From Escarpia spicata (lineage: Eukaryota; Annelida; Polychaeta; Sabellida; Siboglinidae): 64,000 nt of DNA. The notes under the pieces are model-generated. The model was given only the letters and a program-made list of their open reading frames with translations. It was not told the origin of the DNA and did not search any database. The position numbers and the translations under genes were made by a program. Shown here in pieces: positions 42,960 through 53,716 of this stretch (position 1 is the first letter of the stretch; the number at the start of each line of letters is the position of its first letter). Where the stretch lies: assembly GCA_963995525.1 (NCBI GenBank), contig OZ023213.1, positions 17,609,511 to 17,673,510 of the forward strand, read 5' to 3'.

Positions 42960-44300
42960 AGAAAAGAGTCTTCATCTCTCATGTACATATCTTCCCTCCC
43001 AACAAAGTAACCCCATAAATCTGTCAACCCCACCCACTCTTCTTCACACATCAGCTCAACTAGTGCGTTGATCGCCATCCTCTTGCAGTTTCTGTATGTT
43101 GCCAACCTTCCTCCCATTTCTGGCAAAATTCCTGAGAGAAAAATCTGTTCAAATCTTGTCTTCTATAGCTTCTTCACTAACTGTCTGTACTTCTGTACTA
43201 TCCCAGTTATTCCCTCCTTGTCTGCATTATCTGTCCCTACGTGTACTAGTATAGATCCTCACTTGCCTTGCCCCAATACCTTCTCAACCCTTTCAGTCAC
43301 ATGCTCTATCCTAGACCCCGGTAGACAAACAACGACGTTCTCCCCCTTGCTTAGTGTCTTATTTGTCTTTCTCAGAATACAGTCGCCCATGAATACCCTT
43401 TTGCCCCCCTCAAGCACTGCCTCAGAATAACTCCTTCTCCGGTTTGCATCTGTCTGGTTGTTGTCTTTTCCCCCTGCCGTCTTCTCTCCTGTCATAATAT
43501 CTTTCATTCCATTCATTCCTCACGTTTTTGTCTTTTCACCTTTACTCCTGTCATCGTGCCTTTTATTGACTTCTCTTCTATCACATTTGCTCTCACTTCC
43601 TTTCCTCCCTTCATCTTTCCTTCCATCACATTTTCTTTTCTCTTCTCCCGTTCTATTTTCGCTCCCCCCTTATTTACGGTCACTTTCTCCCCTTTCACCT
43701 TCACGCCTGTCACGTTTTCTGTCGTCGATTGTCGTATTTCTTCCCCTATAACCACCTTCCCTCTGTTCTGTCTCGTTTTCTTAGTCTTCTTGCCACTACT
43801 CTTCTCCTTCAGTCTCACAGTATTCCCACCTCTCTTCCTGTCGTCTCTCTCCATTCCAACTGTCTTCATCTCCATCCCCTTTACAATATATATCAACCTA
43901 ACTATCTTCTTCTGCAGACACTCCACCTTCCATCACCCCACGCACTGAAAGGTGAATTCCTCCTCCTTGGTTTCTGCCCATGACGTCCCACAGCCGGACA
44001 ATGAAAAATCCACCCAGCTGTGGCAGTGATCACACCCCAAGTGTCGCTTAGCCTAGACTTGCCGCTTGCAAGGCGCCATATCAATATAAGAATTTATTTG
44101 ATTACTTAACTAGCTTAGTCTTTATAAAGACTGTTTGTGTGTGTACTACAGCACACTTTATGTTACAGAACATTTTATTACACAGCTGACTATCTATCCT
44201 ATCACGAAAGCTAACTTTACCGGTAGTGACCAAATTTCAGTACAATCAATTACGTTACGTTGGTCTGCTTTATTGATTTAGGTTATGCCGCGCCCTAGCT
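42960..44300 (-). mobile_element. CR1-like LINE with PHD/SGNH ORF1 (copy 2, ORF1 and 5' UTR)
   Basis: Minus strand, 5' to 3': 5' UTR (44300-44080) matching 46120-46335; ORF1 start and PHD region (about 44080-43900); a Lys/Glu/Gly/Thr repeat linker (GEKVTVNKGG, VRANVIEEKSIKGTMTG); SGNH domain with RVFMGDCILRKTNK, VVVCLPGSRIEHVTERVEKV and, after a gap, EMGGRLATYRNCKRM, DLWGYFVGREDMYMRDE, where it stops at the TA tract. Several frame breaks are present. The long plus-strand frames over it are antisense shadows of the biased linker. Confidence 0.8.
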
Positions 44301-44339
44301 AATACGCGGAACACTAGCTACATGAACAAACTGGAGTTC

Positions 44340-45340
44340 GCCCGAACCTTACAAAAAAGAGCCAATGGTATACCATTGGATACCGTTGTATACCATTCGG
44401 TACCCTTGGACCATTAAATGATAAATCAGTAGGAGTCAGTGGTACTTTCAATGGTATTTGAATATACCTTTCAGTACCATTGGACCATTCAATGATAACT
44501 AAGTGTCTCAATGGTACTCTCAATGGTATTTGAACATATCATTCAATACCCTTCAATGATAAATCAGTGTCTCAATGGCATTTGAACATACCATTCAATA
44601 CCGTTCAATGATAAATCAGTATGTCTCAGTGGTACTCTCAATGGTACTTGCACATACCATTCAGTACCACTGGACCATTCAATGATAAATCAGGTTTCAG
44701 TGGTACTCGCAATGGTATTTGAACATATCATTCAACACCATTCAGTGAAAAATCAATATGTCTTAGTAATACTCTCAGTAGTATTTGAACATACCATTCA
44801 GTACCACTGGACCATTCAATGATCAATCAGATTTCAGTGGTACTGTCAATCGTATTTGAACATATCATTCAATGCAACTCAATGATAAATCAGTATGTCT
44901 CAAAGGTACTGTCAATGGTATTTGAACATACGATTCAGTACCACTGGACCATTCCATGATATATCAGGTTTCAGTGGTACTCTCAGTATGGTATCTGAAC
45001 ATACCATTCAGTACCATTCAATGATAAATCGGTAGGTCTCGGTGGCACACTTAATTGTATTTGAAAATACCACTCAGTATCACTGGACCATTCAATAATA
45101 AATCAGTAGCTGCATTGATACTCTTAATGGTATTTGAAAAGTACCATTCATTACCTTAGAAAGGTTACACAATATACCACTGCATGGATACACACAAGCC
45201 TCAATGATAAACTGGCACGTCTCAGCCATATTTAAAAACACCATTCACTATACTGAACGTTGTTAGTGTACCTCTAGTCTAGATACCATTGAACCTTCAT
45301 TGGTAAACTGAATGGTACCTTCAACTCAGTGGTATCATAA
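44340..45340. repeat. Diverged satellite, period about 137 bp
   Basis: GGACCATTC recurs at 44482, 44672, 44809, 44946 and 45084 (spacings 190, 137, 137, 138). Units contain TTTGAACATACCATTCAGTA, CAATGATAAATCAG and CAGTGGTACTCTCAATGGTA; related half-units of about 70 bp alternate within each period. Confidence 0.85.
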
Positions 45341-46119
45341 ACGGTATCTGCATATGTTTTTGAAACGATTGTATTTTGTGTCATGTGCAAATGTGGTGAA
45401 TGCTTGATTCAAAATAAAGATTATAATAATTATATGTATGTCTAAGTTACGATGTTTTTTTTTTATATAACTGTACTGAATAAACCCGCGAATAAATTCA
45501 ATCCGCGCGACCGCGCGACCGCGCGACCGCGCCTCAGCTGCGGCAGCACCACGCATTTGAAATTACCCGTGAGTCAATTCGACGCGTATTCATGCGTATT
45601 CACGCCACGAAACAAAAGGTAGTAATGTTGTGTGTAGTGTCATAACAATTTGACCCACAGTAATAATACTTAACAGCTAGTTACGAAATAATTTTAGTTC
45701 TCTGCTTCGATGCTTCAATTATCGCTCAACATATTTGAGGCTATATTTGGCGGTGATAGATCGTAGAAATTTGGTGGTGCAGAAAAGTTGATAAACAAGT
45801 GGAATAACTGATTGATAAGTATTATTCTTGCCTTAATATCATTCATAAAGTTGCAGTAAACATATATTGAGTAGCAGTTGTGCTTAAAGTTAGTTAGTTA
45901 AAGTATTTTAGAACACCTTAGTATAGTGAGAGATAATAGGGTAACTTAGCCTTCGATAAGTTGTAATCAAGATATAACAAACCTGATTATGTGGTAGAAT
46001 ATATAGGAGATAAAGTAACAACCATCAAACTACTTACATAAAATAATATATGTGTAAGCCAGTACTTGCTTGATATTTTGATTAGGTAGCATTGTTGTTA
46101 AAATTAAGAAAGGCAAGGG
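45341..46119. other. Non-coding spacer
   Basis: AT-rich. A short CGCGCGAC(CG) repeat lies at 45503-45532 and a run of T near 45454. No gene seen. Confidence 0.4.
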
Positions 46120-47165
46120 CGATAGTCGGGCGGCGTAACCTAAATAAATAAAGCAGCCTAACGTAACGTAATTGATTGTATTTAAATTAGGTCACTACCG
46201 GTAATGTTAGCGTTCGTGATAGGATAAATAGTCGGTTGTGTAATTGAAATCTGTAACATCAAGTGTGCTGTAGTACACAAGAAACAGTCTTTATAAAGAC
46301 TAAGTTAGTTAAGTTATTAAATAAATTTTGATAGGGATATGGCGCTTTGCAACCGGCAAGTCAAGGCAAAGCGACACTTGGTGTGCGATCACTGCCACAG
46401 CTGGGTAGATTTTGTATTGTCCGGCTGTGGGAAGTCATGGGCAGAAACCATGGAGGAAGGATTCACATTTCAGTGTATTGGGTGTTGGAAGGTGGAGTGC
46501 CTGCAGAAGGAGACAGTTACGTTGACAGATATTGTGAAGGGAATGGAGATGGGAATTAGCAAGGAGACAGATCGAATGGAGAGAGACGACAGGGGAGAGG
46601 TGAGATTAATACTGCAAGACTGAAGGAGAATAGCAGTGGCAAGAAAATTGAGGAAAGGAGATTGAGAGGAGGGAAGGTGATTGGGGGGGGGGGAAGAAAT
46701 GGGAAAATCGACGACAGAAAACGTAACAAACGTGTTGGTGACAGGGGAGAAAGTGACCGTAGAGAAGGAGGTAGGGAAGATGGGACGGGAGAGGAGAGAA
46801 GAAAATGAGATGGGAAGACATATGAAGGGAAGAAAGGAAGTGAGAGCAAATGTGATAAAAGAGAAGTCGATAAAAGGGACGCTGACAGGAGGAAAGGTGA
46901 CAAGAGAAAAAGCGACAGGAAAGAATGGATCGGAAGAGAATGTGACAGGAGAGAAAACGACAGGGGGAAAAGACAACAACCAGACAGATGCAAACCGAAG
47001 AAGGAGCTACTCTAAGGCAGTGATTGAGGGGGCAATGAGGAAAGAGAGGGTGTTTATGGGCGACTCCATTATGAGAAAGACGGGCAAGACATTGAGCGAG
47101 GGGAAGGATGTCGTTGTTTGTCTACCGGGGGCTAGGATTGAACATGTGACTGACAGGAGGAACAG
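46120..47165 (+). mobile_element. CR1-like LINE with PHD/SGNH ORF1 (copy 3, 5' UTR and ORF1 start)
   Basis: The 5' UTR (46120-46335) matches copy 2 (GTCACTACCGGTAA, ACAGTCTTTATAAAGACTAA). ORF1 starts at 46339: ALCNRQVKAKRHLVCDHC, WVDFVLSGCGKSWAE, FTFQCIGCWKVECLQK is a Cys-rich PHD-like finger. After a frame break near 46625 the linker (46700-46990: TGEKVTVEKEVG, EVRANVIKEKSIKG, TGGKDNNQTDANRRRSYS) leads to the SGNH start ERVFMGDSIMRKTGK and VVVCLPGARIEHVTDR, and ends at about 47165 where an RTE-type LINE begins. A 10-G run at 46685 may underlie a frame slip. Confidence 0.82.
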
Positions 47166-47735
47166 ATACCGACGTCAGAGCAAGAAATGGCAAAGCCAGA
47201 ACAGCCTTCCTACAACGCACGAACATCTGGAATGCCAAACCCATTGCAGCCCTCAGTAAGGCCAGTCACATCAACTCCAATGTCAAATCTACCCTACTTT
47301 ATGGGTCCGAGACTTGGAGGACAACAAAAGCAACCATTAAGAGGCTTCATACCTTCACCAACAACTGCCTGAGATGGATACTTCGCATTCATTGGCCAGA
47401 TAAAACCCGAAACGTGGATCTGTGGCAGTGGACCATTCAACTTCCGGTGGAAGTGGAAATCAGGAAAAGATGACGGGGATGGATTGGGCACTCACTTCGA
47501 AAACCAGACACAAACCTCACCAAACAAACGCTGTCGTGGAACCCGCAGGGGAAGAGAAGAAGAGGTCGACCACGAAACACATGGCGCCTCGAACTTGAAG
47601 CATACATCAGCAGGATGGGCTACACCTGAGACCAACTGGAGAAAATGGCCCAGGACAGGGGACGCTGGAGAGCAATTGCTGGCGACCTATGCCCCATTAG
47701 GGGTGACAGGCATAAATAAATAAATAATAACACGC
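47166..47735 (+). mobile_element. RTE-type LINE, 5'-truncated 3' end
   Basis: One frame, with two stops, reads ARNGKARTAFLQRTNIW, INSNVKSTLLYGSETWR, NNCLRWILRIHWPD, RGWIGHSLRKPDTNLTK, GKRRRGRPRNTWRLELEAYI, AQDRGRWRAIAGDLCPIRG, then TAA and an (ATAA)n-type tail (47714-47730). This is the familiar C-terminal region of RTE-like ORF2. It abuts the SGNH frame of copy 3. Confidence 0.82.
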
Positions 47736-48605
47736 CAACAACTTTCTGAAATCGTAGGATGAGAGTCGTATATGCAGTGCGAGTGCAACAACATATACAA
47801 CAAAGGGACTACGAGCAACCAATTGACATGGAAAGGTATAGTGGAAATGTATAACTCCTATCTGAAGTGGTGGGAAAGATTGTCACATGCAGTGCGACAG
47901 CTGGTTAACATTGAACATTACAGTAAGTACAATTTGTTTTGAAGGTGAACCATAGTTTGACTGGACTGATAACCGTAAACTACGGTGTGGAATTACTGAA
48001 AGGCCCCAAGAATCAGATTAGACACTGCAGTTATTATGTTAACCGTAAAAGTTCAACATTTACCGATGCGTCGCAACTGTCTACAGCGGCCTGGCTGGTG
48101 GTTTTGGTTGAGAGGCTTGTCGTGTAGAGAATATGTCCATCTGAAAACGTAAACGCATATAATATAAAGACCTATGGCAAGCCAATGTCCGGTTCATACG
48201 TCATTTGCACATACATACAGGTGTAGGTGCGATGCACTTATTGGATATGCAATAAAACATTATAATAAAATATTTGTTTTCGCATATTACAATTGGCAAT
48301 TGTAAAATATTTGTGTGTCCGTACCATTGTGTCTGACACCATCTTCGTTTAAAATATTACATGTATTAAAACCATTTATGAGTTCAATAATTTTTAATAA
48401 AACATTAAATTTAAATTTATTTTTCTTCCACGCTATCAAAACATATGACAGTTGATATTACTAAACATACATCATGATTGAGATAGCAAATTAATCAAAC
48501 ACCTGATAAAAAGTACTGTACAATGCTAGTGTTCCCCTAAATTTGCCTGAGATGCAAGTACACATATATCTAGAGGTGTTTTAAAGAAGGTTGGCACACA
48601 TGAGC
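47736..48605. other. Non-coding stretch
   Basis: No recognisable gene or repeat. A 62-codon open frame at 47939-48127 shows no known motif. Confidence 0.35.
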
Positions 48606-48884
48606 CATTTTAATGAATGAACGTTTATTCAACAACAACAACAACATAATACATGCACAGTATGGTTGCTGCTGCTGCTGCTGCTGCTGAAAGGACATAG
48701 CTGAAGTCATAGACTTATGTGTTGCTATGCCCTACTCGAACTATGAAAACTGAATAAATACAACAGGAATTATAAATAAATCACAAAATAATATTCACAA
48801 CTCATATAATTTTATAGACTGTTTACTATAGTGCTTGTGTTACTATTTCATGGGTTTAACAAAACGTCACCTTCAATTAACAAT

Positions 48885-51800
48885 TCACAAATATGTAGAA
48901 AGTAATGACAACTTGATTGCTTTTTTAAATTGTGTTAAACTTGGAAGCTGAGTCAATTTATTTGGTAAATTGTTCCACGTTTTTATACCCTTGACGGTGA
49001 TTGACAGCAGTCGGAGGGTGGTGTTTGTCTTTTTAACATAGAACAGTTTGCTTTGTCTTGTATCATGTATGTGGATAGCTGCGGTTGGTTCAAATAATGC
49101 TTGAACACGACCATTTAAAGAATGGTTGTTTGCTTTATAAAGTATGATCATAGTCTTGTATTTAACTAAATCATGAAATTTAAGCATGTTTGAGAGATGG
49201 AAAAATACAGATGTATGATCATGATAATTAAGATTATAAATAATCCGTATAGCTTTTTTCTGTAACATAAATAGTTTTCTAAGTCTAGATTGATAAGTAT
49301 TTCCCCAGATCTCACAGCAATATGACATATGTGGTTCAACAAGTGAATTATATAATGTGTGTAACGCTTGACAATCAAGAACATGCCTAGTTTTATACAA
49401 AACTGCTATGTTTTTTGATACTTTTGATTCAACCATTTTTATGTGTTCTCTCCATGTTACATTTTCGTCAATGGTTACTCCAAGGAATTTAGTATATTTT
49501 TCCCATTCAAAACTATATTCACACCTGTTCTAGGTTGCTTTTTATTGTTGAACATTATAAAATGTGTTTTGTTCACATTAAGTGATAATTTGTTCGCTCG
49601 AAACCACAGGTCTAGTTTTTTTAGTTCGTTGTTAATAACAGTGCTTACTTCAGCTGTGTTACTAGCGGAATAAAAAATGTTTGTATCATCAGCAAACAAA
49701 ATAATGTCAAGCAATTTTGAGACTTCACACATGTCATTTATGTACAGAATAAATAATAACGGGCCAAGGATTGAACCTTGCGGGACTCCACACTTGATTT
49801 CCTTTTGTTCTGAGTTACTGTTGTTATAGCATACATATTGTCTACGGTTGGTTAAGTAGCTTTTTATCCAGGCCAGAGCCAGACCCCTGATTCCGTAGCA
49901 TTGCAGTTTACTTAGCAGTATATTGTGGTCAACAGTGTCAAAGGCTTTTTTTAGGTCGATAAAGACCCCAATCGTGCTTTGGCATTTATCCATTGCGGAT
50001 GTAATTTTTTCGACAAATTCTGTTAAAGCTAGTGAAGTTGAGTGATTACTTCTGAAGCCATACTGCCCATCTGTCAATATGTGTTGTGTTTCAATGAAAG
50101 ACCTTAGCCTTTTGTTGAATATTTTTTCAAGTATTTTTGAAAATTGGGATAAGAGAGATATAGGTCTATAATTAGAAAACTGAAAACGATCTCCTGACTT
50201 AAATATAGGAATTACTTTTGCTAATTTCATATCATTTGGAAATGATCCGCTGATCAAAGATCTGTTAAAAATGTGGATTAGCGGTTGTACAATTTGCTTT
50301 ATTACATGCTTAACTGTTTTCATGCTGATTTCATCAGGTCCGTATGAAGTTTTACTTTTGCATCCAGACACAATTTCGAGTACTTCTTGCTCAGTAACGG
50401 GGGACATATACATTGATTGTGATACAGTACGTTTTACAAAGTCGGTTGGCTTTGTTCCCGGGCAGGGTTCTATGAGGTTGGATAATTTAGTACCTATATC
50501 GACGAAGAAATTGTTAAAATGATTAGCTATTTCTTTATTTTCTAATACTACTATGTTATCGCCAACATGAAACTTTTTCAAATATGTGGTATCAGATTTT
50601 CTTTTACCTATTATGCTGTTAAGAGTTTTCCAAGTTGCCCTTATATTAGTCTTACAATCGTCGAGTTTTTTTCTGTAATATTTTTTCTTTTCTAGACGTA
50701 ATAATTTTGTTAACTTATTTTTGTAATTTTTGTAGCGGATTTCTGTTAATTCTGTCCTATTTTTTAGAAACGCTAAGTACATGTTATTCTTCTTTATGCA
50801 AGCGTTTTTTAGCCCTCTTGATAACCAGGGTTTATCATTATTTTTTGTCTCTCCTGAATACGTTGTAGTTTTTACAGGACAGGCATCGTTATAAGTATTA
50901 TTTAGTATTTGCATAAAGCGCGAGAATGCTAAATCAGGGTTTGACTCGTTCATTACAGTGTCCCAGTTTGCATAATTTAAATCGTGCTTAAATTTGTTTA
51001 ATGAGTCCTCATCTAACGTTCTGTTATATTTATATGTTGGATCATCGTTAATAACCGCATAAGTGCTGTTGTCACACAGGACGAAAATTGGCATATGGTC
51101 TGTAGCATCGCTTAAAACAATGCCGCACATTTTGTTTCTACACAGTTCAGAACAGAACATTTTATCTATTATACTAGCAGTCGTGCTTGTTACTCGTGTG
51201 GGCCTGGTGATCAAGGGATATAATCCAGAGCTGAACATTTGATCAATGAAATATTTTGATTCAGCTTGCTCTTCGCAGTGCAATAGGTCTATATTGTAAT
51301 CACCACATATATACACGATTTTGCTGGTGAGATTTCCCAGTATGAATGAGAGATTGTCATTAAATTTGCTGAAGCTGGTATTCGGTGCTCTATACATACA
51401 ACCGACATTGATTTTTTCGTGTTTACTAATTTGTATCTCAATAAAGATGCTTTCAAAACAGTCATCAACAGCATACGATATATTCCTTAGACAAATATCA
51501 GAAGACTGGCAATTGTTAAGTACATATTCACACACATATATGGCAACGCCGCCACCGTGTTTGTTTTTTCTGGAATTACAGTACAGTTTGTAACCCGAAA
51601 ATACGACATCGTTACAGTTTACTTCACTTCCGTCCCAATTGTTTTCTTTAAGCCACGTTTCTGATATAGCAGTTATATGAAATTTATACTCCATGCTTTG
51701 GATAGTATCTTTAATCTTGGGTAAGTTAGCTTTTAAACTCCGAGCATTAAAGTGTATTATACTCAGTTTGATTGGCTGGTTTTTGTTAACACTGCTAAAG

Positions 51801-51964
51801 TTTGTTGAAAATTGTGCTGGGGTGTAGTATTTACATTGCGTGGGCAAATCGTTATACAACAAACAATCAGTATCAATATCGTGTTCGTAACAGTGTTCAT
51901 TATAATCAAACGGTGTATCATACGGAGGCGTTAACTCGTCATTTTGTTGTGTAGTTGACGCCAT
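48885..51964 (-). pseudogene. LINE ORF2: endonuclease and reverse transcriptase, single frameshift
   Basis: The first frame (51964-49475, 829 codons) holds the APE endonuclease (SIIHFNARSLKANLPK, ITAISETWLKE, GGGVAIYVCE, YICGDYNIDLL, DATDHMPIFV in the SDH position) at about residues 60-310 and the RT at about 480-780: IPIFKSGDRFQFSNYRPISL, YGFRSNHSTSLAL, VFIDLKKAFDTVDHNIL, KCGVPQGSILGPLLFILYI and the catalytic LFADDTNIFYS. The thumb (WFRANKLSLNVNKTHF) follows. At about 49510 a one-base indel shifts the frame. The C-terminal part then runs 49436-48885: HVLDCQALHTLYNSLVEPHM, KTWNNLPNKL, FKKAIKLSLL. Apart from this shift all catalytic blocks look intact. RT type is CR1/Jockey-group; exact clade not assigned. 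Confidence 0.88.
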
Positions 51965-52017
51965 GGTTAAGTCATCACAAAAACGTTTGCCAGGATAGTC
52001 AACAGGTACTTGGTAGT

Positions 52018-52437
52018 TTAACCACGGTTTGCGACATCATGTCGCTCTCTTACCACCAGTTTGTCAAATGACAAATATGCGACTTTGCCCTCTTCCCTGG
52101 CCTTCATCATTTTTGGTAGCAGTTCTCTCCGCCTCGCCATGACCCTCTGCGAATAGTCCTCATTCACGTAGATGCCACGAGGCCGTTTCTTCTTCGCCGC
52201 CTGCAGTACCAGCTCGCGGTCCTTGAACGACTCGAATTTGACCACGATGGTCCGGGCTCTCGTCCCCATGCCGCCAGTTCGGTGCGCGCGACCGATGTTG
52301 ATGGCGCGCACTTGGGCTTCGGGGAGTTCTAGGGCTGTTGTCATAGCCCTGCGCACGCTCTTCTCCGTCTGCTCCCACGTCTCGCCGTCGACCTCAACAA
52401 CGCCGTCGAAACGTAGATTACAGCGTCTTGACTGGTT
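52018..52437 (-). CDS. LINE ORF1, L1-type RNA-binding protein, 5'-truncated
   Basis: The frame opens at the truncation point and contains SRRCNLRFDGV (start of the RRM-like fold), VRAINIGRAHRTGG, ARTIVVKFESFKDRELVL, GIYVNEDYSQRVMARRREL and KVAYLSFDKLVV. This is the conserved RRM plus C-terminal domain of L1 ORF1p (Transposase_22 family), which coats element RNA. The N-terminal coiled coil is missing. An internal ATG at 52356 gives 112 codons; the natural start lies upstream of the truncation. ORF2 starts 53 nt after the stop. Confidence 0.85.
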   Translation of the reverse strand, partial: NQSRRCNLRFDGVVEVDGETWEQTEKSVRRAMTTALELPEAQVRAINIGRAHRTGGMGTRARTIVVKFESFKDRELVLQAAKKKRPRGIYVNEDYSQRVMARRRELLPKMMKAREEGKVAYLSFDKLVVRERHDVANRG

Positions 52438-52440
52438 TTA

Positions 52441-53716
52441 ATGTTTTCGATAATACATCCAAGGTTAATACAGTTTTAGCATTATAATTGCAATATCATA
52501 TACACATACATGTCATCCAAGAGGGTCGTTGTGAAATGTATGAGGCTGGGATACGCCAATTTACAAATATATAAAAATTAATGGCCGCATGTGAAATGGC
52601 TCAAGGGACTCAACCATGGGGGTCCCTTAAGCCACCACGTGGGGTCCATAGAGTTATAACAACACTTTTAGATTTAAAATAGATCAATGTGTTTAGTACG
52701 CCATTTCTACGTCAATAACCATATGGCTTATGTGCTACAATTTACTCATCAAATTGATATTGAAATATGATACGCACGCTTTACAATGCATGCATGAATG
52801 CTTGAATCATTTCTTCCAGATCCTCCACCCCAAATACTCAATTTAGTAACTCTGCTTATTACCGATGACTTATGGTTCATACCCCTATGAATAGATGTCA
52901 TGATCCTGCTTAGTCTATGCCTCTGTGTCATTTCGTGTAAATCTCATATGGAATATTGCAAATGAATTTTCTGATGGTGTTATGTAAATTAATTCACAAA
53001 CCATGGTTGTACTTATTTAGACAGCCATCTTGCCTTAATGGCAACCATATTTATTTCATGAAACAGGATAGTCTCACATATAGTGTGTAATTGCAAAACA
53101 TGTAAACAATTTATGTAACTCTAAATATTGACAAAGGTCAAGTCGTTGCACTGACCTTACTTGATCTATATGTTGTCTTTGGTACAACTGATTATGCAAA
53201 TTATCAGTTGATTTTTATCATATCTAGCATGTAGACACCAGAACGTTTAAGATTGTGCTTGCTTCTTAAATCAGTTAGGTATCCATCGTATCCATCCATC
53301 TGTTGACAACTTGAATCCTGCATATCGATTTTGAGATTGACTAACACTTTTGTTTTGATACGCCTCTACGCTTGGCTTCGATGGACATTAGGCGCAAAAG
53401 ACGTTACCTTATTATTGGTAATATTATATTTATTATGATTACATTGGTTCCCCACCAAACACAAAACACGCATGCAGCTCTAGTATCAGTTCCTATCACC
53501 GCAGCCCATCCCTTGTCTTGGCACCTAATAAACATCTACATTTACTCAAACCGCGCAACACAAAAGCTTCCCGCGGTTGATGAATTGGGGCGTGGTTAAC
53601 TGACGTAAGCGCTACTTGAGAAGTGTCTGGTCACGTCATTCGTCGCCGTCTCCGGGTCGCTGTGGTTGTTATTGTTCGCTGCTCCGTCTGTTCAAAGCTC
53701 TTCGGCCGACACAACC
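52441..53716. other. Non-coding stretch
   Basis: AT-rich upstream flank of the next candidate gene; no repeat or exon recognised. GTGACGTAAGCGC-like sequence near 53600 is GC-richer. Confidence 0.4.

Larger units (their letters stand above)
48610..52440 (-). mobile_element. Near-complete LINE with L1-type ORF1 and APE-RT ORF2
   Basis: Minus strand: a truncated ORF1 (52437-52018), a 53-nt gap, ORF2 (51964-48885 with one frameshift), then a 3' UTR with a short GCT/CAG repeat (48667-48689) ending in GTTGTTGTTGTTGAATAAAC. The 5' border at about 52440 cuts ORF1, the usual 5' truncation. ORF1 is markedly GC-richer than ORF2. Confidence 0.88.

Noticed and set aside
43458..43983. Plus-strand frames of 84-130 codons
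   Set aside because: Shadows of LINE copy 2 on the minus strand.
46470..46993. 169- and 145-codon minus-strand frames
   Set aside because: Shadows of LINE copy 3 linker on the plus strand, which has recognisable SGNH and PHD regions.
47939..48127. 62-codon frame as a small gene
   Set aside because: No start context, splice signals or known motif; surrounded by non-coding DNA.
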